From assembly GCA_018816765.1 (NCBI GenBank), contig JAHIUX010000009.1, positions 143,560 through 207,559 on the forward strand: a DNA stretch of 64,000 nucleotides, in the 5' to 3' direction. Both the position numbers and the translations under genes were made by a program. The notes beneath the pieces are model-generated. The model saw only the letters and a program-made list of their open reading frames with translations. It ran no database searches and was not told where the DNA came from. This document shows, one piece after another, positions 44,264 to 53,152 of the stretch. The DNA comes from Bacteroidota bacterium. Lineage in GTDB: Bacteria > Bacteroidota > Bacteroidia > Bacteroidales > F082. Positions within the stretch are counted from its first letter, which is position 1. Each line of letters starts with the position of its first letter.

Positions 44264-45391
44264 CTATTGAAGGAATTCAAGCACCGAACTGGTTACGTAC
44301 TCGAGGGTTTCATCATCAAATTCGGTATGTATCGGCAGCGAGAAAACTGTTTTGCATAGTTTTTCAGTTACCGGGAAATCGCCTTTTTTGTACCGTGGGT
44401 CAATGTATGCTTTCTGCATGTGCAGGGCAACCGGGTAATAGATGGCACTTGAAATGCCTTTCGCCTGTAAGTGATCCATGAGCTTTTGCCTGTCGACACA
44501 ATGTGTGACAAGGGTATACTGGTGAAATACATGGTCGGTAAAACCAGCAGTGACAGGTGTTTTCAATTTGTCGCAAGTTGCAAACGCCTTATTATAGTAA
44601 TTGGCGGCATACCTGCGGGCATCAGCATATTCGTCGAGGTGTTTCAACTTAATGTCAAGTATGGCAGCCTGCATGCTATCCAAACGTGAGTTAACGCCCA
44701 CATAGTCGTGATAATAACGAACAACCATTCCATGATTTACAACCACCCTTATTTGTGCAGCCAAGGCATCATTGTTTGTAAAGATAGCCCCGCCATCACC
44801 ATAACAGCCAAGGTTTTTTGATGGGAAAAAGGAAGTGCAACCAATATGGCCAATGGTGCCGGCTTTGCGTGAGTGACCATCTTTTCCAGTGTAATTGGCG
44901 CCGATTGCCTGGGCATTGTCTTCGATAACATACAACTTATGTTTTTCAGCAATTTCCATGATGGCATCCATGTCGGCGCACTGGCCAAACAAGTGCACAG
45001 GAACAATGGCTTTGGTTTTGGGAGTAATTGCCTTTTCAATGGCAATCGGATCAATATTAAACGTTTCAGGATCAACATCAACCAATACCGGAGTCAGTTT
45101 CAGCAACGCAATCACTTCAGCAGTGGCGATAAAGGTAAACGAGGTAGTAATCACCTCGTCGCCAGGCTGAAGATTCAATGCCATCATGGCCACCTGCAGG
45201 GCATCGGTTCCGTTTGCACACGGAATAACGTGTTTGATACCAAGGTATTTTTCAAGGTTTGCCTGAAACTGCTTTACGGCTGGTCCATTGATAAAACTGG
45301 CATTCGAAAGGATTTCTGCAAGTGCTGCATCCACTTCGGGTTTGATTTTCTTATACTGACCCACGAGGTCAACCATTGGGACTTGCTTCAT
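44264..45391 (-). CDS. Sugar aminotransferase, WlbC/WbpE-like (DegT/DnrJ/EryC1/StrS family)
   Basis: A 375-residue PLP aminotransferase; the N terminus MKQVPMVDLVGQYKKIKPEVDAAL and the long C-terminal half match WbpE/WlbC, which makes UDP-2-acetamido-3-amino-glucuronate from the 3-keto sugar. The cofactor region includes ANGTDALQVAMM, EDNAQAIGANY, and the PLP lysine in FFPSKNLGCYGDGGA. YYPVALHMQKAY is typical near the C terminus. It precedes the acetyltransferase gene on the same strand, but a terminator-like hairpin at 44204-44242 separates them, so they may be separate transcripts. A TACTTTTG box lies upstream. Confidence 0.88.
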   Translation of the reverse strand: MKQVPMVDLVGQYKKIKPEVDAALAEILSNASFINGPAVKQFQANLEKYLGIKHVIPCANGTDALQVAMMALNLQPGDEVITTSFTFIATAEVIALLKLTPVLVDVDPETFNIDPIAIEKAITPKTKAIVPVHLFGQCADMDAIMEIAEKHKLYVIEDNAQAIGANYTGKDGHSRKAGTIGHIGCTSFFPSKNLGCYGDGGAIFTNNDALAAQIRVVVNHGMVVRYYHDYVGVNSRLDSMQAAILDIKLKHLDEYADARRYAANYYNKAFATCDKLKTPVTAGFTDHVFHQYTLVTHCVDRQKLMDHLQAKGISSAIYYPVALHMQKAYIDPRYKKGDFPVTEKLCKTVFSLPIHTEFDDETLEYVTSSVLEFLQ

Positions 45392-45417
45392 AAAAAATTG
45401 AGTTTGAAAATTTGCAG

Positions 45418-45425
45418 CAAAAGTA
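45418..45425 (-). promoter_or_regulatory. -7 promoter element for the WlbC-like gene
   Basis: TACTTTTG on the minus strand matches TAnnTTTG and lies 26 nt upstream of the aminotransferase start at 45391. Confidence 0.45.
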
Positions 45426-45531
45426 TTGATAAAAAATTAACAATAGGGATTGGGGTTGTCAAAATGAGAAAAGTTTCGGCCTTCGGGCAAAAAAAGAACC
45501 GCTCAAACAACAAGGATCGGCAACAACACGT

Positions 45532-45539
45532 TACTTTTG
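45532..45539 (+). promoter_or_regulatory. -7 promoter element for the outer-membrane protein/waaA genes
   Basis: TACTTTTG on the plus strand matches TAnnTTTG and is 17 nt before the start at 45557. It pairs with the divergent box at 45418-45425. Confidence 0.5.
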
Positions 45540-45556
45540 CAACAAATCCGAATGAT

Positions 45557-46318
45557 ATGCCCAAAAAATACCTTGTGCTGGTTGTTTGTTGCTTAATGGC
45601 ATTTCATGTTACCCAAGCCCAGCGACGCGTTTCTGACTCCACAATTTCCAGTTTCCTGTTTCATGGGTCGTATGCCCTTCAAATTCCGTCGGGTGACCTG
45701 ACGACCTATTTTGGTGTAAACTCAACCATTGGAGGCGGGGCAAGCTACAAAAGCGACCGCAACTGGTTGACCGGTTTTTCAGTCGATTTCATTTTCGGGG
45801 ATAAGGTGAAAAACAGGGCGCAACTGCTGAGCATGATCACGACAAAAGATGGTGAAATCATTGATGGAGACGGAATTTACACCAGCCTTGCCTTGTTCGA
45901 AAGAGGCTATCAGCTGAGGTTTCACACAGGAAAAATAATACCGGTATTGTCACCAAATCCCAATTCAGGTATTTTGGTTTTGGCTAATATCGGATACGTT
46001 TCGCATCATATCCGCATCGAGTCACAGTATGGCACCGCCCCACAGATAAAGGGTGACTATGCCAAAGGCTATGATAAACTGCGGGGCGGTTTTTCGGCCG
46101 GTGGTGAAGTAGGCTATTTTCTGATGGGCAATACACGGGTTTTAAACTTCATCGCTACCTTGCAATTTCTGCATGGCTGGACCAGGAGTCAGCGCGATTA
46201 CAGCTTCGACCTGATGGCAAAAGACAACAAGTCGTACAACGATAACTACTATGGCTTCCGCCTGACCTGGATGATCCCCACTTACCAGCGGGCTCCTCAG
46301 CAGTATTATTATTATTAA
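45557..46318 (+). CDS. Outer-membrane beta-barrel-like protein of unknown function
   Basis: From the ATG at 45557 the frame gives 253 residues with a signal peptide (MPKKYLVLVVCCLMAFHVTQAQ). The mature part alternates hydrophobic and polar residues in long stretches (SYALQIPSGDLTTYF, NWLTGFSVDFIFGDKV, ERGYQLRFHTGKII, GGFSAGGEVGYFLMG, LNFIATLQFLHGWTRS, YGFRLTWMIP), consistent with an outer-membrane beta barrel of eight or so strands, and ends in a tyrosine-rich tail (QQYYYY). No family name is certain. The frame extends upstream antisense to the aminotransferase, but the start is set by the signal peptide and the promoter box. waaA starts 10 nt after its stop, suggesting co-transcription and a link to envelope biogenesis. 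Confidence 0.75.
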   Translation: MPKKYLVLVVCCLMAFHVTQAQRRVSDSTISSFLFHGSYALQIPSGDLTTYFGVNSTIGGGASYKSDRNWLTGFSVDFIFGDKVKNRAQLLSMITTKDGEIIDGDGIYTSLALFERGYQLRFHTGKIIPVLSPNPNSGILVLANIGYVSHHIRIESQYGTAPQIKGDYAKGYDKLRGGFSAGGEVGYFLMGNTRVLNFIATLQFLHGWTRSQRDYSFDLMAKDNKSYNDNYYGFRLTWMIPTYQRAPQQYYYY

Positions 46319-46328
46319 AGCCAGGCCC

Positions 46329-47567
46329 ATGCGGTACTTTTACACTTGCTTTGTTCAGTTGTATCGCTTCTCAGCATTTCTTGCGGCACCCTTCAATTCC
46401 AAAGCTAAAAAATGGGTGAGTGGGCGCAAAAATATCTTTATCACGCTTTCCACCGCTGCTCAAAAACACGAGCATTGGATCTGGTTTCATGCCGCTTCAC
46501 TGGGTGAATTTGAACAGGGACGCCCGCTTATTGAGTCCATTAAAAGTCAGCATCCTCAATACCATATTTTACTCACTTTCTTTTCTCCTTCAGGATATGA
46601 AATCAGGAAAGATTATCCCCTGGCCGATTGTGTTGCCTATCTGCCTGCTGATACGGCAAAGAACGCGGAACGTCTTTTAACCATGTTTAAACCAGAAGCG
46701 GCATTCTTTATTAAGTATGAATTCTGGTTCAATTACATAGAAGCATTACACAGGCATCAGATACCTCTGTTTTACATTTCGGCCAAGTTTCGGGCCGGAC
46801 AGCATTTCTTTCGCTGGTATGGCGCCTGGTTCAGGAAACAACTCAGTTATATCACCCATTTATTCCTTCAGGACGAAAACTCAGCCAGGCTACTCCAGGC
46901 AATTGGAATTAAAAACTTTACGGTTACAGGAGATACCCGTTTCGACCGGGTGGTGTCACTGGCCCGGCAGGTCAACCGATTCCCTCAGATAGAACAGTTT
47001 AAGCATGACCACCCGCTGCTGATTGCCGGTAGCACATGGCCACCCGATGAGGCATTGCTACTCAAACTCATCGGGAAGCTGCCCGAGCACTATCGGCTAA
47101 TCATTGCACCTCATGATGTGGCAGAATCACATATTAAACAACTGACCAGCCAGTTGCCCGTCAGTTATCAGCGCTACAGCAGTTTCGATGCCTCGAAAGC
47201 ATGCAGAATATTGATAATCGATAGCATAGGCATCCTATCACAGCTTTATCAATACGCTGATTTTGTGTACATTGGAGGTGGTTTCGGCGTCTCCATCCAC
47301 AACATTCAGGAACCCATCACCTTTGGCTGTCCGGTGATTTTCGGACCAAAATACCAGCGCTTCTCCGAAGCTGTCGACCTCGTCCAGTCAGGTGGTGCAT
47401 TTCGGGTGAGGTCAGCCAATGAACTGGTTGATATCGCTCTGCGGTTCGTCTCCGATCCCGGTTTCAGGCAGCAGGCATCAGTAATCTGTAAATCATATGT
47501 GGGTCAGCAGCAAGGTGCCACAGACCGGATCATACAGGCACTGAGTCAGCAGTTTTTCACTCCTTGA
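46329..47567 (+). CDS. waaA: 3-deoxy-D-manno-octulosonic acid (Kdo) transferase
   Basis: GT30 inner-membrane glycosyltransferase that adds Kdo to lipid A precursor. 412 residues with an N-terminal membrane-associated helix. Motifs: WFHAASLGEFEQGRPLIE (the catalytic glutamate in GEFEQ), LTFFSPSGYEIRKDYP, FIKYEFWFNYIEAL, FTVTGDTRFDRV and AGSTWPPDEALLL, then YIGGGFGVSIHNIQEP in the C-terminal domain, all characteristic of WaaA/KdtA. Presence shows that the host makes Kdo-containing LPS or lipooligosaccharide. It follows the barrel protein by 10 nt. Confidence 0.95.
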   Translation: MRYFYTCFVQLYRFSAFLAAPFNSKAKKWVSGRKNIFITLSTAAQKHEHWIWFHAASLGEFEQGRPLIESIKSQHPQYHILLTFFSPSGYEIRKDYPLADCVAYLPADTAKNAERLLTMFKPEAAFFIKYEFWFNYIEALHRHQIPLFYISAKFRAGQHFFRWYGAWFRKQLSYITHLFLQDENSARLLQAIGIKNFTVTGDTRFDRVVSLARQVNRFPQIEQFKHDHPLLIAGSTWPPDEALLLKLIGKLPEHYRLIIAPHDVAESHIKQLTSQLPVSYQRYSSFDASKACRILIIDSIGILSQLYQYADFVYIGGGFGVSIHNIQEPITFGCPVIFGPKYQRFSEAVDLVQSGGAFRVRSANELVDIALRFVSDPGFRQQASVICKSYVGQQQGATDRIIQALSQQFFTP

Positions 47568-47681
47568 CCGTCTTCTGCTTTCATTGAAATGTGATTGGCC
47601 CTTTTTGATGTTCCTGCTTCAGTACTTCATACAGTAGATTAAGGGAGGTGTACAAATCTGAGTCTTTTAATGGATATTGCA

Positions 47682-47689
47682 TATATTTG
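47682..47689 (+). promoter_or_regulatory. -7 promoter element for leucyl aminopeptidase
   Basis: TATATTTG matches TAnnTTTG and is 33 nt before the start at 47723. Confidence 0.5.
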
Positions 47690-47722
47690 TTTCCTGATTA
47701 AGAGAAATAACAAATCAAGTTC

Positions 47723-49159
47723 ATGCAAACCAATATACAACTCAGCCCGAACTATGCGCAATGCAATTGTCGGGTTTATTTGCACGGGTCAATTGAAGAT
47801 GGAGCAATACCCGAAACAACAGCTTCAGAAAATGACTTTATTCAACGGCAGCGAAGCCTAAAGAAAGACCTGATCACCTTAAACAGGTACGATACAGTCA
47901 TTTTTCATTATTTTATTAAAACGGAAGAGCCTGCTTCCAAAAAACTTGAACTTTGTCGCAAAGCGGGTTCTCTGATCACCGGCGAGGCCAACAGCCTTGC
48001 AATCACCGATATTGCCCTGATTTGCAGTATGCAATTTCGTGACGAGGTGATGGCGCTCGCTGAAGGCATGGCGCTGGGCAATTACCAGTTTTTGAAATAC
48101 AGAAAAGACGCAGCTGAAAAGAAAAACAGCCTGAACAATATTTTCATCTGCTGCGATGGGGTTGCACAAGCTGAAGTGAATCAACTCAAGGCAGTTGTTG
48201 ATGCAACACTATGGGCGCGCGACCTGGTTAACGAACCCGTTAATAAACTGAATGCTGAGCAACTGGCCGAAAGCATCAGCGAAAGGATGCGCGAAGCAGG
48301 TGGAAAAGCAGAAGTGCTGAACAAAAACAAAATTGAAGCACTGAAAATGGGTGGGTTACTCTCTGTAAACCTGGGTAGCATTGATCCGCCAACATTTACC
48401 ATACTTGAGTGGAAGCCTGAAAATGCGGTAAACACCCAGCCCTATATTCTTGTTGGAAAAGGTGTTGTTTACGACACTGGCGGGATGAGCCTGAAACCAA
48501 GCGCAAGCATGGATACCATGAAATGCGATATGGCAGGAGGCGCACTAGTTTCAGCAGCTATTTCGGCCATCGCAACAGCCCGTTTGCCAATCTATGTAAT
48601 GGCGCTGATACCCGCGACGGACAACAGGCCAGATGGCAATGCCTATGTACCTGGCGACATCATCAGTATGTTTGATGGCACAACCGTGGAGGTATTGAAT
48701 ACAGATGCCGAAGGCAGGCTTATCCTGGCTGATGCCCTGGCCTATGCCAAAAAATTCAACCCTAAGCTGGTTATCAACTTTGCAACGCTTACAGGATCTG
48801 CTTCAAGGGCAATCGGACCGCAGGGCATCGTTGCCATGCAGGTAAATGCCACCGAAGAATTTGCCAGCCTGAACCAATCAGGCGATAATGTTTATGAGCG
48901 TCTGGTACAGTTTCCCATGTGGGATGAATATAAAGAACAGCTGAAATCGGAGATCGCCGACCTGAAAAACATCGGTGGTCCGGAAGGTGGCGCCATTACT
49001 GCCGGGAAATTCCTTGAGCATTTTACCGACTATCCATTTATTCACCTCGATATTGCCGGTCCGGCATTTATTGAAAGGCGTGATAGCTACAGAGGCCAGG
49101 GAGGAACAGGAATAGGTGTGCGGCTACTATTTGATTTCTTCAATAAACTATCCCGATGA
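47723..49159 (+). CDS. pepA: Leucyl aminopeptidase (M17 family)
   Basis: Cytosolic dinuclear-metal aminopeptidase of 478 residues. The C-terminal catalytic domain shows LVGKGVVYDTGGMSLKPSASMDTMKCDMAGGA (metal and substrate Lys/Asp residues) and VLNTDAEGRLILADALAYA, the M17 signature NTDAEGRL. Other conserved segments are VDATLWARDLVNEPVNKLNAEQ and GPEGGAITAGKFLEHF. The N-terminal domain (about 1-160) is less conserved, as usual. The start at 47723 gives a normal-length N terminus. Function: release of N-terminal amino acids in peptide turnover. It stands alone, followed by a convergent zinc-ribbon gene. Confidence 0.95.
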   Translation: MQTNIQLSPNYAQCNCRVYLHGSIEDGAIPETTASENDFIQRQRSLKKDLITLNRYDTVIFHYFIKTEEPASKKLELCRKAGSLITGEANSLAITDIALICSMQFRDEVMALAEGMALGNYQFLKYRKDAAEKKNSLNNIFICCDGVAQAEVNQLKAVVDATLWARDLVNEPVNKLNAEQLAESISERMREAGGKAEVLNKNKIEALKMGGLLSVNLGSIDPPTFTILEWKPENAVNTQPYILVGKGVVYDTGGMSLKPSASMDTMKCDMAGGALVSAAISAIATARLPIYVMALIPATDNRPDGNAYVPGDIISMFDGTTVEVLNTDAEGRLILADALAYAKKFNPKLVINFATLTGSASRAIGPQGIVAMQVNATEEFASLNQSGDNVYERLVQFPMWDEYKEQLKSEIADLKNIGGPEGGAITAGKFLEHFTDYPFIHLDIAGPAFIERRDSYRGQGGTGIGVRLLFDFFNKLSR

Positions 49160-49227
49160 CGGGAAAATCTGGTAATCTTTCTATCAGATTCAAAACCACC
49201 CTGAATTGATGTGCTTCATCGTACGCT

Positions 49228-49626
49228 TCAGGTCATATTGATGAGGCCGATCATATCCAGATAATGCTGGGCATCATTGCCAAAAAACTCAAATGTGTTG
49301 CCCATGATTTTATAGGTGCATTTCTGTCCGGCTATCCGCGAGAAATGCAATTCGTACGATTTGCCAGCTTCGTCGGTCATTTTAACCATTACCAGGTTTT
49401 CATGAAGCTCTGATGTGAGCGTTTCGTGACAAACCGGACAATAGAAATCGTAACGCTCTCCTAACCTCACCTGCATGTTTGGGTGGTAAACGGCCTGGGT
49501 GTTTCCAAGTTCAGGGTTCATAAACAACAGCATCGCAGGATCACCGTTGTGCCTTGCTGATAATACCAGGTATTTCTTCAGCAGCAAATAGGCATTGCAA
49601 TAAGGACAGTTGTATTCAGCTTTCAT
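49228..49626 (-). CDS. Small zinc-ribbon protein of unknown function
   Basis: A 132-residue soluble protein with two CxxC pairs: CPYC at residues 7-10 and CPVC at about 63-66, the spacing of a treble-clef or zinc-ribbon fold with a beta-rich insert. Between and after the pairs are hydrophobic strands (LLLKKYLVLSAR, YDFYCPVCHETLTSEL, LVMVKMTDEAGKSYELHFSR). No family name recognised; probably a metal-binding regulatory or scaffold protein. Convergent with pepA. Confidence 0.7.
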   Translation of the reverse strand: MKAEYNCPYCNAYLLLKKYLVLSARHNGDPAMLLFMNPELGNTQAVYHPNMQVRLGERYDFYCPVCHETLTSELHENLVMVKMTDEAGKSYELHFSRIAGQKCTYKIMGNTFEFFGNDAQHYLDMIGLINMT

Positions 49627-49741
49627 GTTGGGCCTCCTTTCCCTTGAATTGATGCCTTAAATATACGCAATAAAACCAAAAATATCAATTGCTTTATGCA
49701 TTATTATTCCGTATTTTTATGCTGATCAAAAACTTACCGCT

Positions 49742-50428
49742 ATGGAATCAGAATTTATCCGGTATTTTGAGCAACGATTCTCCTCTTCTCCTCCCTCAAA
49801 AAAAGTTAGTGGCGCGCCTTTTGTTACCATATCAAGGGAAACAGGGTGCAACAGCATTGCCATTGCCGAGAAACTTGTGGCCCGGCTTAATGCATATGCC
49901 GAACAGCATAAATGGCGGGTGTTCAGCAAAGAGATCCTTTCAGCTGCCGCTGAAAAGCTACAGCTACATCCCAATCAGCTGGAATATATATTTACCGAAG
50001 AAAAACGGAGTCAGCTGGACGAAATCATGCAGGCTTTCTCTAAAAAATATTATAAAAGCGATAAAACTGTCCGTAAAACCATCTGTGAAATCATCCATGA
50101 AGTGGCCACTGAAGGACATGCCGTTATTGTTGGCAGGGCGGGTATTGCCATCACAAAAGACCTGCCCAACAGCCTGCATTGCAGGCTTCATGCACCATTA
50201 AGCTGGCGTGTCAAAAACCTTGCCGGCCAGCGGCAAATGAGTGAAAAAGACACCCTTGCATTTATTGCTGACACCGACGGCAAACGCGAGCAGCTTATCT
50301 AGGATTTCAGCGGACACCATTTCCGCGACATTAATTTTGACATTACCCTAAACAATGAACGGCTCACCGACGATGAAATCGCAGTATTGCTTTTCGAGCT
50401 AATGAAATTGAAGCATATGCTCCATTAG
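49742..50428 (+). pseudogene. Cytidylate kinase-like protein interrupted by an in-frame amber codon
   Basis: A P-loop kinase-like protein of the cytidylate kinase-like (Cytidylate_kin2) family. The N terminus has FVTISRETGCNSIAIAEKL in place of the usual FVTISREYGSGG, and the core has VGRAGIAITKDLPNSLHCRLHAP followed by RVKNLA. A TAG at 50300-50302 stops translation after 186 codons. Immediately after it the same frame continues for 41 codons (DFSGHHFRDINFDITLNNE, then LTDDEIAVLLFELMKLKH) to a second TAG at 50426-50428; that tail resembles the normal C-terminal end of the family (the Asp-Phe-x-x-N region). So the ancestral gene was about 228 codons, with one nonsense change or a real readthrough site. 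The N-terminal part alone (49742-50302) may still be expressed. Confidence 0.82.
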
Positions 50429-50492
50429 CGTCATCCATTATCAGGTATGCTGCAGTGCAACTTCTCCCCTGTGTTTTGGTTCTGGCATGAGC

Positions 50493-50534
50493 AAAAAAAA
50501 TCACCGGAACTTCGCCATGATGAACCGGTGATTT
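50493..50534 (-). terminator. Terminator after the secreted PLD gene
   Basis: AAATCACCGG (50498-50507) pairs with CCGGTGATTT (50525-50534) across a 17-nt loop. On the minus strand it is followed by a U-run from the A-run 50493-50500. It lies 21 nt beyond the stop of the gene at 50555. Confidence 0.8.
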
Positions 50535-50554
50535 GAGGTTAACTATTTCTATTG

Positions 50555-53089
50555 TTATTCAAACAAAAGCCTTTGATGATATGCTCCCTCTGGCGTGCTG
50601 ATTCTGAGCAAATATGCGCCTCTGAGCTCTCCGCGATAGGTGAAGCCTATGGTGTTTTCACCACCAACCATATTAAATGCCTGTTCGACCATCAGTTTAC
50701 CGGTCAGATCGAACAGCTGCATTGATCCTGTACCTGCTTTGGGTGCCGAAAAAGATAAGTTAAACACGCTGTTGCTTGCCGGATTGGGGTAAACAACAAG
50801 GCGATAAAGACCAGCGATTTCATCGAGTCCGTCAGGACTGCCAACTTTAACATAAATTTTAGCAGTGGCAAATAAATCCGGTGAGGCAGTATAGGCAATC
50901 CGATAGGTGAATTCATCATTTCCTTTATAGCCTGAATTGGGCTGGTAACTGATTGCATTTGGGTTGCTGAATGGAATAAATGCACTTCCATTCGTGGGCT
51001 GTGTTTCAATACTTACAGTGACAGGTGCCTGCTGAATGTCGTTTGCGAGCACGTTAACAGTAACGATAACATCCATCGGGGTTGTGGCCGAGTCGTTCAC
51101 GGCGGTTGGAGGCTCAGTCAATTCAGTTAGCACACCATTGTTATCCACAAAGCGTTTTACGAAATTCTGATAATAGATATTGGCAATGGTCGCATCATGC
51201 ACCACGAGTGTGTTTTCATCATTGTCGTTATCAGCTGCTGCGCTCCAGTTGTGTGATCCGGTCCATACGATCGGATCTGAGGCAGCTGCACCCTGGTCAA
51301 CAATCATGTATTTGTGATGAAGAATGCCGTTCGACACATTATCATAGGTGTTATGGGTTCCAAGGGCTCCTTGCAAAATCGTGTTAACCGTTGCGCCATT
51401 ATTTCCTTCGGCATTGGTGATCACATTGACGTCGTCGCCATCATTTTTCTGATCAGCAATGGCGTTGGCCATTTCATTCCTGGTAATCAGCATGGTAGCA
51501 ATGCTAAGGTCATTATTGGTGGTGTTGATGGTTTCAACGATGTGGCCATTAACGCCGTCAGTAGGGCTGAAATAGCATTCAACCTTTTTATTGTTAATCC
51601 TGAACTGGTGAGGCGTGTTGTTCCTTTTGGTGAAGCCAAAACGGCTCAGACTAGCATTAGGTGTAGGTGTTGATGAGCCCCACATCTCTTCGAATTCAAT
51701 TTTATAGGCACGGGCAAGACTCTGATCCTGAACAATGATAACGTTGTTGGCATCGAGGTTTACCTGATCATCAGTGAGGTTGGTCGATCCCGTCCATACA
51801 ATCGGGTCGTTCGGATCCGCTGATTCAGTGTCGAAAAGGAGGAATTTATTGTGCATAATGCCTGTACGGTTTGAACTTGAAGGTCCGATAAGTACATGCA
51901 CTGCTGAACCTGTAAGCTCATCAATACCCAGGTTAGCTGTTGTTCCGCACCCGATCACGCGTACGGTAACTCCCCTGTTGGCAGCTGCTTTCAAGGCTGT
52001 GCTTACATTACTAATGCCCTGGTTGTTGAAATTATACATGGTGAAGTCAATGGAATATTTTGCCCTGTTGATGTAGTTGATCAGGGTGTCATCAAGTGTA
52101 TTTGGCAAGGTGATGGCATCAACGCCATTTGAATATGAATGATCCACAGCTGTGTTGAAATACACCTTAATGTCGCCGGTTGAATTTGAAATGGTTGCAA
52201 AAGGCATTACACCCGAAAAGGCAGTATCGGTTCCACTGACAGAAAATGCTTGTGTCCAAACGACTTGTCCGGCAGAGAGTCCGGATAATGAAAGGTTATG
52301 TGTGGCTGATCCTCCGGTTCCTGCGATATGATTTGCGGTTACCGTTGTTTCTGTGGTTCCGTAAAACATTTCAGTGCTACCGGCAATATTGGTGCTCCAG
52401 TCGAAATCGAGTGATGTTTTGGTAAACGAACTGTTATTTAACACACTTGTCAGATAGATAGAGCCACTCAGCTGTATGTCGCTGATGGTCCGTGGAAGCA
52501 ATTGATAACCATCATTTGGATTCGAATAGTGAAACTGTGAGCATTCTGCCACAATACTAACCAACCCACTCGGAACAGGCTGTCCAACGATATCTGTCTG
52601 ACTTGTTTTCACATAGATATATCCACTCTGGCCGTTGGCAGTAAATTCGTACTTTTTGTTTCCAGTAAATATGGTACCAGCGTCGGTAAATGTGACATTT
52701 TCAACCTTCACCAGCATGCCTTCATACTCTTCACCAATTTGTGGAATGCCAAGTACGATGGGTGCAGGAACGGGGTTGCCACTCGACCTGATGGTTACAT
52801 CAGATAAAGGATCCAACTCGAGCAGCTGGTTGTATATTTTCAAGGTTCCGGTGATGGTAACCGAATCGCCCAAAGCTACTGAGCTTACAAGGCTTCCGTA
52901 AGCAGCGATGCCGGCGGTGTTATCCTGAAAATAGCGGATAATTCCCAGTTCACTGCCATTGGTTACAATTCCTTTGACGGTAACTACTGTGCCAACAGCC
53001 ATTGCCCTGGCTTCGGCAATTGAATTTTGTGCCCGCATCATCACCGGCAAGGTAATGATTGCAATGGCCAGAATGATTAACTTTTTCAT
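50555..53089 (-). CDS. Secreted two-HKD phospholipase D-like protein with OB-fold-like domain and T9SS sorting domain
   Basis: An 844-residue exported protein. The signal peptide ends near RAQ (about residue 21). An N-terminal OB-fold-like region (about 25-210: VGTVVTVKGIVTNGSELG, YFQDNTAGIAAYG, ALGDSVTITGTLKIYN) resembles domains attached to Bacteroidota surface nucleases. A fibronectin-III-like segment follows, then two PLD catalytic modules: HNKFLLFD with GSTNLTDDQ, and HHKYMIVD with GSHNWSAAADND. A cadherin/tandem-repeat domain (PPTAVNDSATTPMDVIVTVNVLAND) precedes the T9SS type A sorting domain (VVYPNPAS, FDLTGKLM, GAYLLRIST). The substrate may be DNA, RNA or phospholipid; an extracellular nuclease is my preferred guess. 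The TonB receptor gene lies 63 nt upstream on the same strand. Confidence 0.88.
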   Translation of the reverse strand: MKKLIILAIAIITLPVMMRAQNSIAEARAMAVGTVVTVKGIVTNGSELGIIRYFQDNTAGIAAYGSLVSSVALGDSVTITGTLKIYNQLLELDPLSDVTIRSSGNPVPAPIVLGIPQIGEEYEGMLVKVENVTFTDAGTIFTGNKKYEFTANGQSGYIYVKTSQTDIVGQPVPSGLVSIVAECSQFHYSNPNDGYQLLPRTISDIQLSGSIYLTSVLNNSSFTKTSLDFDWSTNIAGSTEMFYGTTETTVTANHIAGTGGSATHNLSLSGLSAGQVVWTQAFSVSGTDTAFSGVMPFATISNSTGDIKVYFNTAVDHSYSNGVDAITLPNTLDDTLINYINRAKYSIDFTMYNFNNQGISNVSTALKAAANRGVTVRVIGCGTTANLGIDELTGSAVHVLIGPSSSNRTGIMHNKFLLFDTESADPNDPIVWTGSTNLTDDQVNLDANNVIIVQDQSLARAYKIEFEEMWGSSTPTPNASLSRFGFTKRNNTPHQFRINNKKVECYFSPTDGVNGHIVETINTTNNDLSIATMLITRNEMANAIADQKNDGDDVNVITNAEGNNGATVNTILQGALGTHNTYDNVSNGILHHKYMIVDQGAAASDPIVWTGSHNWSAAADNDNDENTLVVHDATIANIYYQNFVKRFVDNNGVLTELTEPPTAVNDSATTPMDVIVTVNVLANDIQQAPVTVSIETQPTNGSAFIPFSNPNAISYQPNSGYKGNDEFTYRIAYTASPDLFATAKIYVKVGSPDGLDEIAGLYRLVVYPNPASNSVFNLSFSAPKAGTGSMQLFDLTGKLMVEQAFNMVGGENTIGFTYRGELRGAYLLRISTPEGAYHQRLLFE

Positions 53090-53152
53090 GCGTAAAATTT
53101 TAGCGTAATTCTCTGATTTTATGTTATTTATTGTGAAGATTTTTGATGTGAT

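Noticed and set aside
44873..45556. Long plus-strand open frame upstream of the outer-membrane protein
   Set aside because: It is antisense to the WlbC-like aminotransferase; the downstream signal peptide and promoter box fix the real start at 45557.
49151..49166. Small TCCCG/CGGGA hairpin at the end of pepA
   Set aside because: Only 5 bp with no U-run; too weak to call a terminator.
50300..50302. Recoding of TAG as an amino acid genome-wide
   Set aside because: TAG ends other intact genes in this window, such as the nitroreductase at 7170 and the WlbC-like gene at 44264, so global recoding is not supported.
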